Below, in pieces: positions 7,601 to 15,069 of a stretch of 54,381 bases of DNA. The stretch comes from Hungatella hathewayi WAL-18680. Its GTDB lineage: Bacteria > Bacillota > Clostridia > Lachnospirales > Lachnospiraceae. Positions within the stretch are counted from its first letter, which is position 1. Each line of letters starts with the position of its first letter. Below the pieces are notes generated by a model. That model worked only from the letters and a program-made list of their open reading frames with translations, made no database searches and had not been told where the DNA came from. Where the stretch lies: positions 1,994,148 through 2,048,528 of the forward strand of contig NZ_JH379027.1 of the NCBI RefSeq assembly GCF_000235505.1, in the 5' to 3' direction. The translations under genes were made by a program, and so were the position numbers.

Positions 7601-9885
7601 CTGTTACAATAATCGATTGTTATAATCTTGGGAGTGTTTCGGGAAAGCAAGGTGTTGGCGGAATCTTTGGGATGCAGGAAGGGACGGGAAGTGTTGTTCA
7701 GAATTGTTTTAATGTAGGCAATATTACAGGAGACGGGAATGTAGGAAGTATTATCGGATATAACAGCGTTGGCCCTGATAGCATACAAAATTGCTACTAC
7801 GACAAAGAAACATCCCTTGTATCAGACGCCACTGCAAAAGCATTAAGTACCACTCAGATGCAATCCTGGGGTGCAGCCTATGCACTAAATGGAGGAAAAA
7901 TGGACGGCTCGTGGGAATTTATAGCCGGGGATTATCCACGTTTCGGCACCCTCCAACCGGCAAACTGGGAGCTGGTTGGGGAGGCGCTGGAATATGACTT
8001 GCTGGGTTCCAGTTACGCCAAACCGTCAGGAATCGGTACGGCGGATGACCCGTTCCAGATAGGAAATGCGGTGCAGTTTGGGTGGTACGCCTATAAAATA
8101 AACAGTGATTCAGCCAATTGGGGCCTGTGTGCAGATCTGACGAATGATATCCGTGATTTCGTAGGAACGGAATGGGGAGGGACGCCGGATCAACCAATTG
8201 TGTGGACGCCGATTCGGATTTTTGAAGGTACCTTTGGAGCAGGACATACCCGGCCTTACGAACTGGAAGGGATGCGGATTGTTGGAGTAAGGAATATCGG
8301 AGTGTTTGGATACGTGTCTGGAAATGCAAGTGTGTCACGGTTAGGGGTGGTATCTTCTTATTTGGAAGGAGGTGCTAGGAATCCAGGGAATGAGGACTGT
8401 ATGGGTGCGATATGCGGTGCTATGTACAATGATGCAATTGTGAACCAGTGTTTTGGCAAAGATAATAAATTTAATTTAGTAGGAGAGGCGTTGAAAACGG
8501 CAACTATTGGGGGAATCGTAGGTAAGTTAGACCTGGCGGCTATTATCCAAGATTGCTACAATCAATTTCATGCTGCCTCCGATATCACCATAAGTGGGAC
8601 TTACACAAAGCTTAATGTGGCGGGGATTTGTGCAAATATGGAGGGGGCTTCAAATGGGGCGTTTCCAGTGAGAAACTGTTATAGTGTTTGTAAAAATGGT
8701 GGTTTATTCCAAGCACCAAATGGTATATACCTGACGATTGGTGATGTAGGTGCCAATACACCAAGAGGTGGTATGTTGAGAAACAGTTGCAGCGATGGTG
8801 TTTTCAGTGGAAAGAGACAAGTATCTGATGTGCGGTTTGTAGATATGAAGTCTCATAAACCACTTGCTTACCTCAACAACATGGAAGCAGGCAATTATTC
8901 TGAAATTATGCGGACAGGCGCAGACCGCGTGTGGTACTCCAGTCTGGATGCGGAGGGGACTGAAGGATATCCTACTTTAATTGCACCAGAGACGGTCAGC
9001 GTCACATTCAGCCCGGAGACGCCAGATGGAGGGACGACGGTAAATCTGCCAGGGAATCTCTCTGTGCCGAGTATGAAACTCCGTGCGTTTGAAGTCACGG
9101 ATAGCCTGTTTACACCGGGGGCAACCGGAGAAAGTCTTACTTTGGTTTCCAGCACAGCTATCAGCGGCGCAGGCAGTGGATATTACCAGTACGGAACCAC
9201 AAACGCCAATCAGAAACTGGGCTTTAAGGCAGGCAGTACGGATTTGTATGGCAAGGCGGCCTCTCTGAATAATCCGGCTGTAGATTTGGGGACCGTAAAT
9301 AGTATTACCCTGTATGCGGCGGCGGCCTATATCAAACCGGAGAACCGGTATATTCTGCTGGAAGCATCATCCGGGACCACCCGTTATGAGGTGCAGATAA
9401 CCGTGGAGGGAAGCAAGGGAAAGACACTGTCGGCGAAACTTCCGGTGAAAGTGGGAATTGTGCTGGAACCGGCGGTGGAACAGGAATCATACAGTGCGGA
9501 TTTGGAACTGGAAAACAAGAATCATTATCCTATCAATGCATCTATCACCACCGTAGTGAAGCAGGCGGATAAAGGACTTCAGCTGTCGCTGGTTTCCTCC
9601 GATGTCGATGTGGGGATGGGGAGCGCCCGTCTAGGCATCACATCGCCGGCGTCCGGAAGCGATACGGGGAATCTCGGCGGGAAACACTACTACAAGCCGG
9701 CGGCCGGGAGCACTCCGGAGAGCTGGTTCTCCTGTAAAATCGGCGCCGGTACAGCCTTCCGTTACCGTTATTTCATGGAGCACGCCGTTCTGTACTATGA
9801 CACGGCCCAGAACTTCGGATATGACGTCACCTACCAATTGAAGGTGTCGGATAAGGATGCAGGCAGTGAAGTGGTGGTCAGCTAA
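4675..9885 (+). CDS. giant secreted GLUG-repeat surface protein, 1736 residues
   Basis: A large exported protein: basic start, one hydrophobic segment at about residues 17-40, no LPXTG or other C-terminal anchor. After a first globular part (about 50-190) comes a Glu/Ser/Thr-rich acidic stretch (about 205-440), likely an extended stalk. GLUG-type repeats follow, seen as GGIVG/GGLAG/GGIFG with CYN or CYS turns. They are densest at about 905-1045, with further copies near 485-545 and 1275-1300. GLUG motifs occur in bacterial surface adhesins and metallopeptidase-linked proteins. The C-terminal 300 residues look like beta-sandwich domains. ATG 4675 follows GGAGG with normal spacing. The nucleotide sequence turns visibly more AT-rich at about 7020-7860 and 8330-8890. 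Adhesin or fibre-tip role is inference. Confidence 0.85.
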   Translation: MSHFVLYKRTKREMHLRYLALGAVCILAAGLVGMGLHSIGMARAKSREAIPIYTEEELSRYLLDKESEDYNRNGRYRLEEDLELGWLEESIGTNIEPFTGKFDGNGHVISGLTRPLFGVLEHAEVERLFLSDASIENPFTYYDGERYVDGYGALAAYAVDSSIRNCGMGGEIHTASPVEAEYQIEKGRLSDVDMWKGPGVQETVELEETDRNMEEAGPGVSYEENDESESSISVPSNDNDPEEGQPEIAGPEMEQTESSVSETEAGPPEIELPETSAGDGVETSKSESENTETETSEIENGTVETDEPEHESTEVGASEGDAEESKAEIIESEAESETKPESEVKPEEGSLVTNGQDTLSMSETVGYQKHDRQYLTLKVSAVVDFDEETSPLASPSDADIPDATPSNAEDVSDATSDAQSYDEKSAGNDAGEGETEYIGNPNGDIYILVTAERVMAGGLIAQTAGDTLISDSFVLVTIESQLNTIDTYVGGLAGILGDETRTENSYAAGLTDGDDVTGGLAAVNEGQIENCYSTVTIGAAGRSRGPFTAVNEGSLSGCVYDWQLACIGAEEEAAPGVMGLNTSQMTGMEHMLTGNWYVAERAYPQLEVFAQSENETVRSYSRASVIALDLPEGTMLLDVFGEDDIVLPSEVDGEAIQWDAAGDADIDENNQVRINTGARIFSHDVPRVETSLEHADTESEVSEEAGTEETASVNGEDARAIQLKGTVGSATRNFAITAQAAVPAAASYQSWDGVGAELYQAGSTLPGSGTSADPYLIGTAEELALYAYLVNYVDRGVCGKLTGNIDLFGASYVNVNPEDATIDNIDRALCWRPIGWSSKMFQGIFDGDGHTVSNLKVVMLTGPGWNLPEGFGLFGWCDGGAIKNVGVSSGRITVPMRAAGVVGRIAGNVTITNCWNNATIEGSTTVDDSSVFGGIVGYILTGSVKIEHCYNTGTITAAANYAGGILGHKYGEQKASVTIIDCYNLGSVSGKQGVGGIFGMQEGTGSVVQNCFNVGNITGDGNVGSIIGYNSVGPDSIQNCYYDKETSLVSDATAKALSTTQMQSWGAAYALNGGKMDGSWEFIAGDYPRFGTLQPANWELVGEALEYDLLGSSYAKPSGIGTADDPFQIGNAVQFGWYAYKINSDSANWGLCADLTNDIRDFVGTEWGGTPDQPIVWTPIRIFEGTFGAGHTRPYELEGMRIVGVRNIGVFGYVSGNASVSRLGVVSSYLEGGARNPGNEDCMGAICGAMYNDAIVNQCFGKDNKFNLVGEALKTATIGGIVGKLDLAAIIQDCYNQFHAASDITISGTYTKLNVAGICANMEGASNGAFPVRNCYSVCKNGGLFQAPNGIYLTIGDVGANTPRGGMLRNSCSDGVFSGKRQVSDVRFVDMKSHKPLAYLNNMEAGNYSEIMRTGADRVWYSSLDAEGTEGYPTLIAPETVSVTFSPETPDGGTTVNLPGNLSVPSMKLRAFEVTDSLFTPGATGESLTLVSSTAISGAGSGYYQYGTTNANQKLGFKAGSTDLYGKAASLNNPAVDLGTVNSITLYAAAAYIKPENRYILLEASSGTTRYEVQITVEGSKGKTLSAKLPVKVGIVLEPAVEQESYSADLELENKNHYPINASITTVVKQADKGLQLSLVSSDVDVGMGSARLGITSPASGSDTGNLGGKHYYKPAAGSTPESWFSCKIGAGTAFRYRYFMEHAVLYYDTAQNFGYDVTYQLKVSDKDAGSEVVVS

Positions 9886-9900
9886 TCGCTAATCAGGTGG

Positions 9901-10503
9901 ATGAGAAAATGTATGAGAAAGGTAGAAGCAGAGATGGGAAAGGAAGCCGGGAACAGCCGGAGAGATAACAGGATGCGGAAACCAACGGCTTCTGCCCGCC
10001 ACATTACTATGGCGGTGGGAATCACGACTGTGGCCGTATGCGCAGTGATAATCGCGGCCGCCGCTTTTGCCATCTATGGTGTGCCTGTCTCCACTTGGAT
10101 ACCGTCAGACCTGGAACCGGACAGGAATGCCATGGACGGAACTCTGCACATGGTGGACAGTGAGGATGTGGACGAAGGAGAGTTCTGGGTTCTTTTAAAC
10201 CAGCTTCCCACCATAGAGGAAGGAAGCCGGGAGTGCAATCTGGAATTCGAGAATCCGGAGGAGAACCATTACGGAGCCAGAATCAGTCTGCATTTAAAAT
10301 CCTCCGGAAAGAAAATTGGCGGAACGGACCGCGTGGACCCGGGAACATATGTGGAGACGGTCAAACTGAGCCGGAGCCTGATGGCGGGGGAATATCCGCT
10401 GGAGGCCAGAATTGAGTTGTTTTCCGGGGAGGAGCCGGCCGGCGGTATGTCGCTTGACGTGACGTTAAGGGTAATCAAGAAGCAGGGGGATGGGACATCG
10501 TGA
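9901..10503 (+). CDS. membrane-anchored surface-cassette protein, first of three paralogues
   Basis: 200 residues: basic cytoplasmic start, one membrane segment at about 36-60 (hydrophobic stretch ending AAAAFAIYG), then an extracytoplasmic domain of about 130 residues. The domain pattern resembles the next two proteins: a short N-P block (LEFENPEENHYGA), a G..DPGTYVE turn, and L.AGEYPL before the last strands. ATG 9901 directly abuts the AGGTGG ribosome site, so ATG 9913 may be the real start. It overlaps the following gene by four bases, indicating translational coupling. No family recognised. Confidence 0.75.
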   Translation: MRKCMRKVEAEMGKEAGNSRRDNRMRKPTASARHITMAVGITTVAVCAVIIAAAAFAIYGVPVSTWIPSDLEPDRNAMDGTLHMVDSEDVDEGEFWVLLNQLPTIEEGSRECNLEFENPEENHYGARISLHLKSSGKKIGGTDRVDPGTYVETVKLSRSLMAGEYPLEARIELFSGEEPAGGMSLDVTLRVIKKQGDGTS

Positions 10504-11069
10504 GAAGAGCGGAGAGAGAAAAACGGGAGAGACGGATAAACAGCCAGTGCGGGAAAAACCGAGCCAATGCGGTCGTCATTGTACTGGCGGCGGTGTTCTG
10601 CCTGATTGTGGCTGGAGGGGCCGGGTATTTTGTCCATGCCGCCAACAGCCAGCCACAACTCCAGTTCCCCCAGCTGGAGCCGGAGGGAAATGTCCAGAGC
10701 GGCACCCTCAGCGACCCGGCCGGGCGGCAGGCGGAACTGGATGCTATTGTCCAGGAGGGAATGCTGACATTCTCCATCAATGCCACCCCGGCGATGAGGG
10801 ACGGAAAGGGAAATGCCAACCTGATGATAGAGAATCCGCCGGGAAATGGGAATCGTTTCACCGTGACCATCAGACGGGAGGACACCGGGGAAGAGATATA
10901 TAAATCCGGCTATCTGGACCCGGAGCAGTACATCGGGGATGCCCCGCTGGATGTGGAACTGCCGGCGGGAGAGTACCCGTGCCTGGCTTATTTTGACGCG
11001 TACCGCATCAGCGACAACGCCTATATCGGAAGGGCGGCGGCGAAAATCACGGTGTTTGTGCAGAACTGA
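10500..11069 (+). CDS. membrane-anchored surface-cassette protein, second of three paralogues
   Basis: 189 residues starting at GTG, overlapping the previous stop. Basic start, one membrane segment at about 22-44 (VVIVLAAVFCLIVAGGAGYF), then a beta-rich domain. It is the full-length counterpart of the partial gene at the left edge of the window (2-142). Blocks shared with the next protein include RQ.ELDAIV.EGML..SINATP, IENP, TGEEIY, G.L.P..YI..APL, GEY.C and YIG.AAA.I. The recurring domain may be an anchor or periplasm-side adaptor for the secreted subunits; this is inference from context. Confidence 0.8.
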   Translation: MRRAEREKRERRINSQCGKNRANAVVIVLAAVFCLIVAGGAGYFVHAANSQPQLQFPQLEPEGNVQSGTLSDPAGRQAELDAIVQEGMLTFSINATPAMRDGKGNANLMIENPPGNGNRFTVTIRREDTGEEIYKSGYLDPEQYIGDAPLDVELPAGEYPCLAYFDAYRISDNAYIGRAAAKITVFVQN

Positions 11070-11170
11070 TGGACAAGGAATATATTTGGAATTTATGACG
11101 GTTCATGGTGAATGAACAGCAGTAACCTGATTTAAGTATCAAGACAGAAGATAGGAAGAGGAAAAAGCTC

Positions 11171-11746
11171 ATGGAAGGACAGGAAAATCGGAAAGGGAGC
11201 AGGCGGGGTAGGGACAGACCGGAAGGTAACCGTCCGGGAGGAATCAGGCCGCTCCTGGCATTCCTCGCGGGAATTGCACTTCTGGCAGCGGCAGCCTTCT
11301 TTCTGGCCGGTAGACAAAAACCGGCAGAGGGGGAAGGTCTGGTATACGAGGCCAACATCGTTTCCGGCGACATTCCCGGCAAGACCAGGGAGGAGCGTCA
11401 GCGGGAGCTGGATGCCATCGTGGAGGAGGGCATGCTGGCCATGTCCATCAACGCCACGCCGGTGGGAAAGACCACCGGTACCGACAGAAACATCAACTGG
11501 CTGGTGGAAAATCCTTCCAACCAGGGGAAACTGATTCGTGTGGAGGTCTGGCTGGACAGCCAGGAGGAGCTTATCTACGAGACAGGGGCCATCCCGCCGG
11601 GCAACTATGTGGAATCCGCCCCGCTTCGTACGGAACTGCCGCCGGGCGAGTATAACTGCACGGCCAGGTTCTATGCCTACCAGGAGGACACGGAAACCTA
11701 CATCGGCCAGGCGGCAGCACAAATCCGGCTGACGCTGTATGAATGA
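11171..11746 (+). CDS. membrane-anchored surface-cassette protein, third of three paralogues
   Basis: 191 residues with a basic, Arg/Gly-rich cytoplasmic start, one membrane segment at about 37-57 (LLAFLAGIALLAAAAFFLAG) and an extracytoplasmic domain. It is the closest relative of cassette A's 154-705 protein, with whole blocks conserved (YEANIVSGDIPGKT, INWLVENPSNQGKLIRVEV, YETGAIPPGNYVE). It follows a 101-base gap after the previous gene, with AGGAAGAGG before the ATG, and is immediately followed by the next gene. Function unknown. Confidence 0.8.
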   Translation: MEGQENRKGSRRGRDRPEGNRPGGIRPLLAFLAGIALLAAAAFFLAGRQKPAEGEGLVYEANIVSGDIPGKTREERQRELDAIVEEGMLAMSINATPVGKTTGTDRNINWLVENPSNQGKLIRVEVWLDSQEELIYETGAIPPGNYVESAPLRTELPPGEYNCTARFYAYQEDTETYIGQAAAQIRLTLYE

Positions 11747-11757
11747 AAGGGGAGTCA

Positions 11758-12444
11758 ATGGCAGTGAAGAAAAAAATTATAAGGGCACCAGCGCTCCTGA
11801 CAGCCGCCATCCTGTCCATGACCATACCGTCTCCGGCTGTCTATGGGGCGGCGGAGCACGCAGGAGCGGCCGAGGAGACGGAGGTGGTCTTCAACCGGCT
11901 GATGGGGGACCAGAAAGTGGATACGGAGCTGGTGGGAAGAATCAAAGTAAATCTGATATCGGTGGCCATGCCGTCCGATGGGTTCGATTTTCAGGTATAC
12001 CCGGAGCGGGAATTTGACGCGGTGAACTGCCCGGATGGTCAGATAGTGGGGCCGGACCGGCTGGAGGTGACCAATCATTCCGTGGTTCCGGTACGCCTGG
12101 AGATATCCAGGGTGGAGGATATCCGGGCTGACGATGTGGTCTTTGCGGAGAAATTTCCGGGAGGGCCGGAGCAGTCGTTCCGGCTGCTGGACAGTCTTTC
12201 CGGGGTGGGACCGCCGGGAACCGCCCTGCTGGTGCTTGGAATAAGCGATAAACATTACACCAGCCGGGAAGAGTTCGAGCAGTACGCCATCTGTCCGGGA
12301 AAGACCAACATCCCGGTGGCGGATTTGGAGGCGGAGGAGACCGTGAGCTTAAAGCTCTATGGAAAAGTGGCCCCAGACTTTTACGGAGCCTACCGTTTCA
12401 CTGTCCGCCCGACGCTGAAAATCAGCGCGCTGAAAGCAGAATAA
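11758..12444 (+). CDS. secreted subunit-like protein of the surface cassette (cassette B)
   Basis: A secreted protein of 228 residues: signal peptide with basic AVKKKIIR, hydrophobic core and a VYGAAEHA cleavage region. It is homologous along its whole length to cassette A's 722-1384 protein (LVGRIKVNLISVAMP, VTNHSVVPVRLEIS, GPEQSFRLL, FEQYAICPGKTNIPVA, FYGAYRFTVRPTLKIS). ATG 11758 lies just after AAAGGGGAG; an upstream ATG at 11743 overlaps the previous gene and has no clear ribosome site. No sortase motif. Possibly a minor or adaptor subunit pairing with the next protein. Confidence 0.8.
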   Translation: MAVKKKIIRAPALLTAAILSMTIPSPAVYGAAEHAGAAEETEVVFNRLMGDQKVDTELVGRIKVNLISVAMPSDGFDFQVYPEREFDAVNCPDGQIVGPDRLEVTNHSVVPVRLEISRVEDIRADDVVFAEKFPGGPEQSFRLLDSLSGVGPPGTALLVLGISDKHYTSREEFEQYAICPGKTNIPVADLEAEETVSLKLYGKVAPDFYGAYRFTVRPTLKISALKAE

Positions 12445-12478
12445 GTCAAAAATAAAAGGATATAAGGAGGAAACAAAG

Positions 12479-13234
12479 ATGAGAAAGAGCAGAAAGAGAG
12501 CAGCAGCCATGGTACTGGCCGTGGGAATGGCGGCCACCGGGAGCATGACCGGATATGCGGCGCCGGAGGCGGCAGTGGGAGAAGTGGTAGAGAGCGTGGA
12601 TTCGGACAACAACAAAGCGGATACCAAGACTGAATTGGTGGGCAGCATCAAGGCCACCCAGTTGAAGGTGACTCTGCCATTAAAGGCCGCCTTTGACATT
12701 GACCCCGGCAAGATAGGGGAGGTGTCCGCCATCGGAACCAAGGCCGTCAACGTAGCCATGGGGCTTCAGTCAGCCAATTATAAAATCACAAACGAGTCCG
12801 CCGTCCCTGTCTGGGTCTACATTTCCGGAATCAGCGCCGGTTCCAGCATCACCGGGGGACTTGGGGCATCGGCCAAAACACCGGGCCTTATCAATGACAC
12901 CGGCGCACTGGAGAGTGCGGACCGCAACCTGATGATAGCCATCAAGGATAAGGCAAAATTCACCGACGCCAGCAAGGTGCCGACGACAAGCACCGTCAAC
13001 ACAAAAGACGGCTTCTGGCTGACCACGGCCTCTGTCACCGGCAAGAATTATTACCTGGATGATGACGGAACCGGTTCCACAGCCAAGAAAGGAAAACTGG
13101 ATGCGGCAGGCACAACAGGAGGAACCTCCTCAATAGACCTGGAGGTTTTCGCCCTGACGAAAAAAGGCTGGACAGCCGAGGACAAGTTTGCCATCACCCC
13201 AACCTTTACCGTATCGGTAGTGGAGCCGTCGTAA
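12479..13234 (+). CDS. secreted major-subunit-like surface protein (cassette B)
   Basis: 251 residues with a typical signal peptide (MRKSRKRAAAMVLAVGMAAT, then GSMTGYAA). The mature protein is rich in Ala, Thr, Gly, Ser and Lys. Its TELVGSIKATQLKVTLPLKAAF and final FAITPTFTVSV blocks match the ends of the cassette A protein at 1430-2086, while the middle differs and is longer. Conserved ends with a variable centre are typical of exposed repeating subunits such as fibre or S-layer-like proteins, but I cannot assign a family. The AAGGAGGAAAC ribosome site is close to ideal, consistent with high expression. Confidence 0.8.
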   Translation: MRKSRKRAAAMVLAVGMAATGSMTGYAAPEAAVGEVVESVDSDNNKADTKTELVGSIKATQLKVTLPLKAAFDIDPGKIGEVSAIGTKAVNVAMGLQSANYKITNESAVPVWVYISGISAGSSITGGLGASAKTPGLINDTGALESADRNLMIAIKDKAKFTDASKVPTTSTVNTKDGFWLTTASVTGKNYYLDDDGTGSTAKKGKLDAAGTTGGTSSIDLEVFALTKKGWTAEDKFAITPTFTVSVVEPS

Positions 13235-13268
13235 TCAAGGAGAATAAAACAAGAGAGGAGAATTCACC

Positions 13269-13463
13269 ATGGCAACCAGAATCCCATGCACCCCATTCGG
13301 AAAGAAAATGAAAATCGCAATGGTAGAGCAGGACATCCCCCAGCAGGAGCTGGCCAGACGCCTAGGCATTGCCAACTCCACCGTCAGCGATATCATCTAC
13401 GGCAGAAACCAGTGTGAGCGCACCAAAGAACGCATCGCCGAGACCCTTGGCATCAAAGGCTAA
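13269..13463 (+). CDS. 64-residue Cro/C1-type helix-turn-helix regulator (cassette B copy)
   Basis: Protein sequence identical over all 64 residues to the copy at 2171-2365. About ten codons differ and all differences are silent, so the two genes have been separated for some time under strong purifying selection. It carries the same single HTH (QQELARRLGIANSTVSDII). It follows the subunit gene after 34 bases with AGAGGAG upstream, closing cassette B just as the other copy closes cassette A. It may report on or repress operon expression. Target DNA is unknown. Confidence 0.85.
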   Translation: MATRIPCTPFGKKMKIAMVEQDIPQQELARRLGIANSTVSDIIYGRNQCERTKERIAETLGIKG

Positions 13464-13484
13464 ATAAAAAATCTAAAAAACACT

Positions 13485-13514
13485 TTGACTTTTAAACCCA
13501 TAAAGTGCTAAAAT
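13485..13514 (+). promoter_or_regulatory. promoter upstream of the MATE gene leader
   Basis: TTGACT at 13485-13490, an 18-base spacer and TAAAAT at 13509-13514. The predicted start (about 13521) lies only about 12 bases before a strong terminator hairpin. Confidence 0.55.
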
Positions 13515-13532
13515 AAATAAGACCGAGTGGCG

Positions 13533-13573
13533 AAGTGCGTAAATCCAGGGTTTTGGATTTACGCACTTTTTTT
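13533..13573 (+). terminator. intrinsic terminator in the MATE leader
   Basis: A 14-bp perfect stem (AAGTGCGTAAATCC at 13533-13546 with 13555-13568), an 8-base loop and a run of Ts to 13573. It may simply end readthrough from cassette B, or act as an attenuator for the exporter gene that starts 48 bases later. Confidence 0.85.
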
Positions 13574-13620
13574 GTACGCTTACTCATCAAATTTTAACAC
13601 AGAACATGGAGGGATTATTG

Positions 13621-15069
13621 TTGAACGATAACAAAGCAAACTCATTTTTAGAAACCGAGCGCCTCAGCGTGCTGATGCGGGGATATGCAGTTCCCTGTAT
13701 CATCTCCCTGCTGGTAGCCGCGCTCTACAACATTGTCGACCAGATTTTCATCGCCAACGCCAGTTACCTGGGCAGTTACGGAAATGCGGCTAACACAGTC
13801 GTGTTTCCGCTCACCGTGGTAGCCCTGGCGCTGGCCGTCATGATCGGTGACGGCTGCTGTGCCTTTGTCAGCCTAAGTCTCGGCTCCGGACAGAAGGAGA
13901 ACGCCCACCGCAGCGTGGGCAACTCCGTAGTGCTGTGCATCGTCATCAGCCTCATTCTGACCGCCATTTACTTCCTATTCCAGGAACCGATTATCACCAT
14001 GTTTGGCGGCCGGGTCAATGAGGAGACCTTCGTCCAGTCGAAGGAATACTTCACATGGATATCCATCGGCATCCCGCTCTATATGTTTGGGCAGGCGTTA
14101 AACCCCATCATCCGCTCCGACGGAAATCCCAAGTTCGCCATGATTTCCACACTTGCCGGTGCGGTGGTCAATATCATCCTGGACCCCATCTTCATCTTTG
14201 GATTTCACTGGGGAATGATGGGCGCCGCGCTGGCTACCGTGCTGGGGCAGGCCCTCACCGCGGGATTGGCCGTCTGGTACCTCTGTCACATGAAAGCAAT
14301 GCGCCTGGAGCGCCGCAGCTTTCATCTCAGCGCCTATTTGATAAAACGTTTCGTGCCGCTGGGACTTTGCAGCTTCCTGTCCCAGATTTCCCTGGTGGCC
14401 GCCATGGCAGCTATCAACAACATGATTCAAAAATACGGCGCCCTCGACATCATATTCGGCCAGCCGGAATACGGCCAGATTCCCATGGCCGTGGTGGGAA
14501 TCGTGATGAAATTTTTCCAGATAGTCATCTCCATTGTGGTGGGCATGGCGGCCGGCTGCATTCCTATCGTGGGCTACAACATGGGCGCCAACCGAAAGGA
14601 CAGGGCGGCAAGCCTTTTCAAAATGCTGCTGGCCGCGGAAGCCGTCGTGGGCGCCATCGCCTTCCTCATCGTGGAATGTTTCCCAAGACAGCTCATCGCC
14701 ATCTTCGGGGCAGCCAACGAGAGCGTTTACTACACGGATTTTGCAGTCAAGGCATTCCGGATCTATCTCTGCATGATCATTCTGGCCTGCGTCAACAAAG
14801 CGACCTTTATCTACCTCCAGTCCCTGGGCAAAGCCCTGGCTTCCACATTGTTGTCCATGGTGCGTGAGGTGGTATTCGGAGTGGGCTTTGCCCTGCTCTT
14901 GCCGGTCTGGTTCGGTCTGGACGGTGTTCTCTATTCCATGCCAGTATCGGACGTGTTGACCTTTGCGATGTCCATCGCAGTCATCATTTACACGTTGAAA
15001 ACTCTGAAAACAGCGCCGTCATCCGGCACAAGCGGCAGTTTCGCCCCAGCTTATGAACCGGTAGATTGA
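13621..15069 (+). CDS. MATE-family multidrug/Na+ antiporter
   Basis: A polytopic membrane protein of about 482 residues with about 12 hydrophobic segments, in the two-lobed pattern of MATE exporters, which expel cationic drugs or metabolites using Na+ or H+ gradients. Family hallmarks: an N-terminal MRGYAVPCIISLLVAALYNIVDQIFI helix pair, NPIIRSDGNPKFAM, and GMAAGCIPIVGYNMGA in the second lobe. TTG 13621 (or 13618) lies 5-7 bases after GGAGGG; the upstream ATG at 13606 would bury that ribosome site. Its 3' end overlaps the convergent permease gene by 19 bases. The substrate cannot be told from sequence. Confidence 0.9.
   Translation: MNDNKANSFLETERLSVLMRGYAVPCIISLLVAALYNIVDQIFIANASYLGSYGNAANTVVFPLTVVALALAVMIGDGCCAFVSLSLGSGQKENAHRSVGNSVVLCIVISLILTAIYFLFQEPIITMFGGRVNEETFVQSKEYFTWISIGIPLYMFGQALNPIIRSDGNPKFAMISTLAGAVVNIILDPIFIFGFHWGMMGAALATVLGQALTAGLAVWYLCHMKAMRLERRSFHLSAYLIKRFVPLGLCSFLSQISLVAAMAAINNMIQKYGALDIIFGQPEYGQIPMAVVGIVMKFFQIVISIVVGMAAGCIPIVGYNMGANRKDRAASLFKMLLAAEAVVGAIAFLIVECFPRQLIAIFGAANESVYYTDFAVKAFRIYLCMIILACVNKATFIYLQSLGKALASTLLSMVREVVFGVGFALLLPVWFGLDGVLYSMPVSDVLTFAMSIAVIIYTLKTLKTAPSSGTSGSFAPAYEPVD

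Noticed and set aside
4675-9885. Sortase-anchored adhesin
   Set aside because: No LPXTG-type motif, hydrophobic tail or positive end is present, and no sortase gene is nearby.
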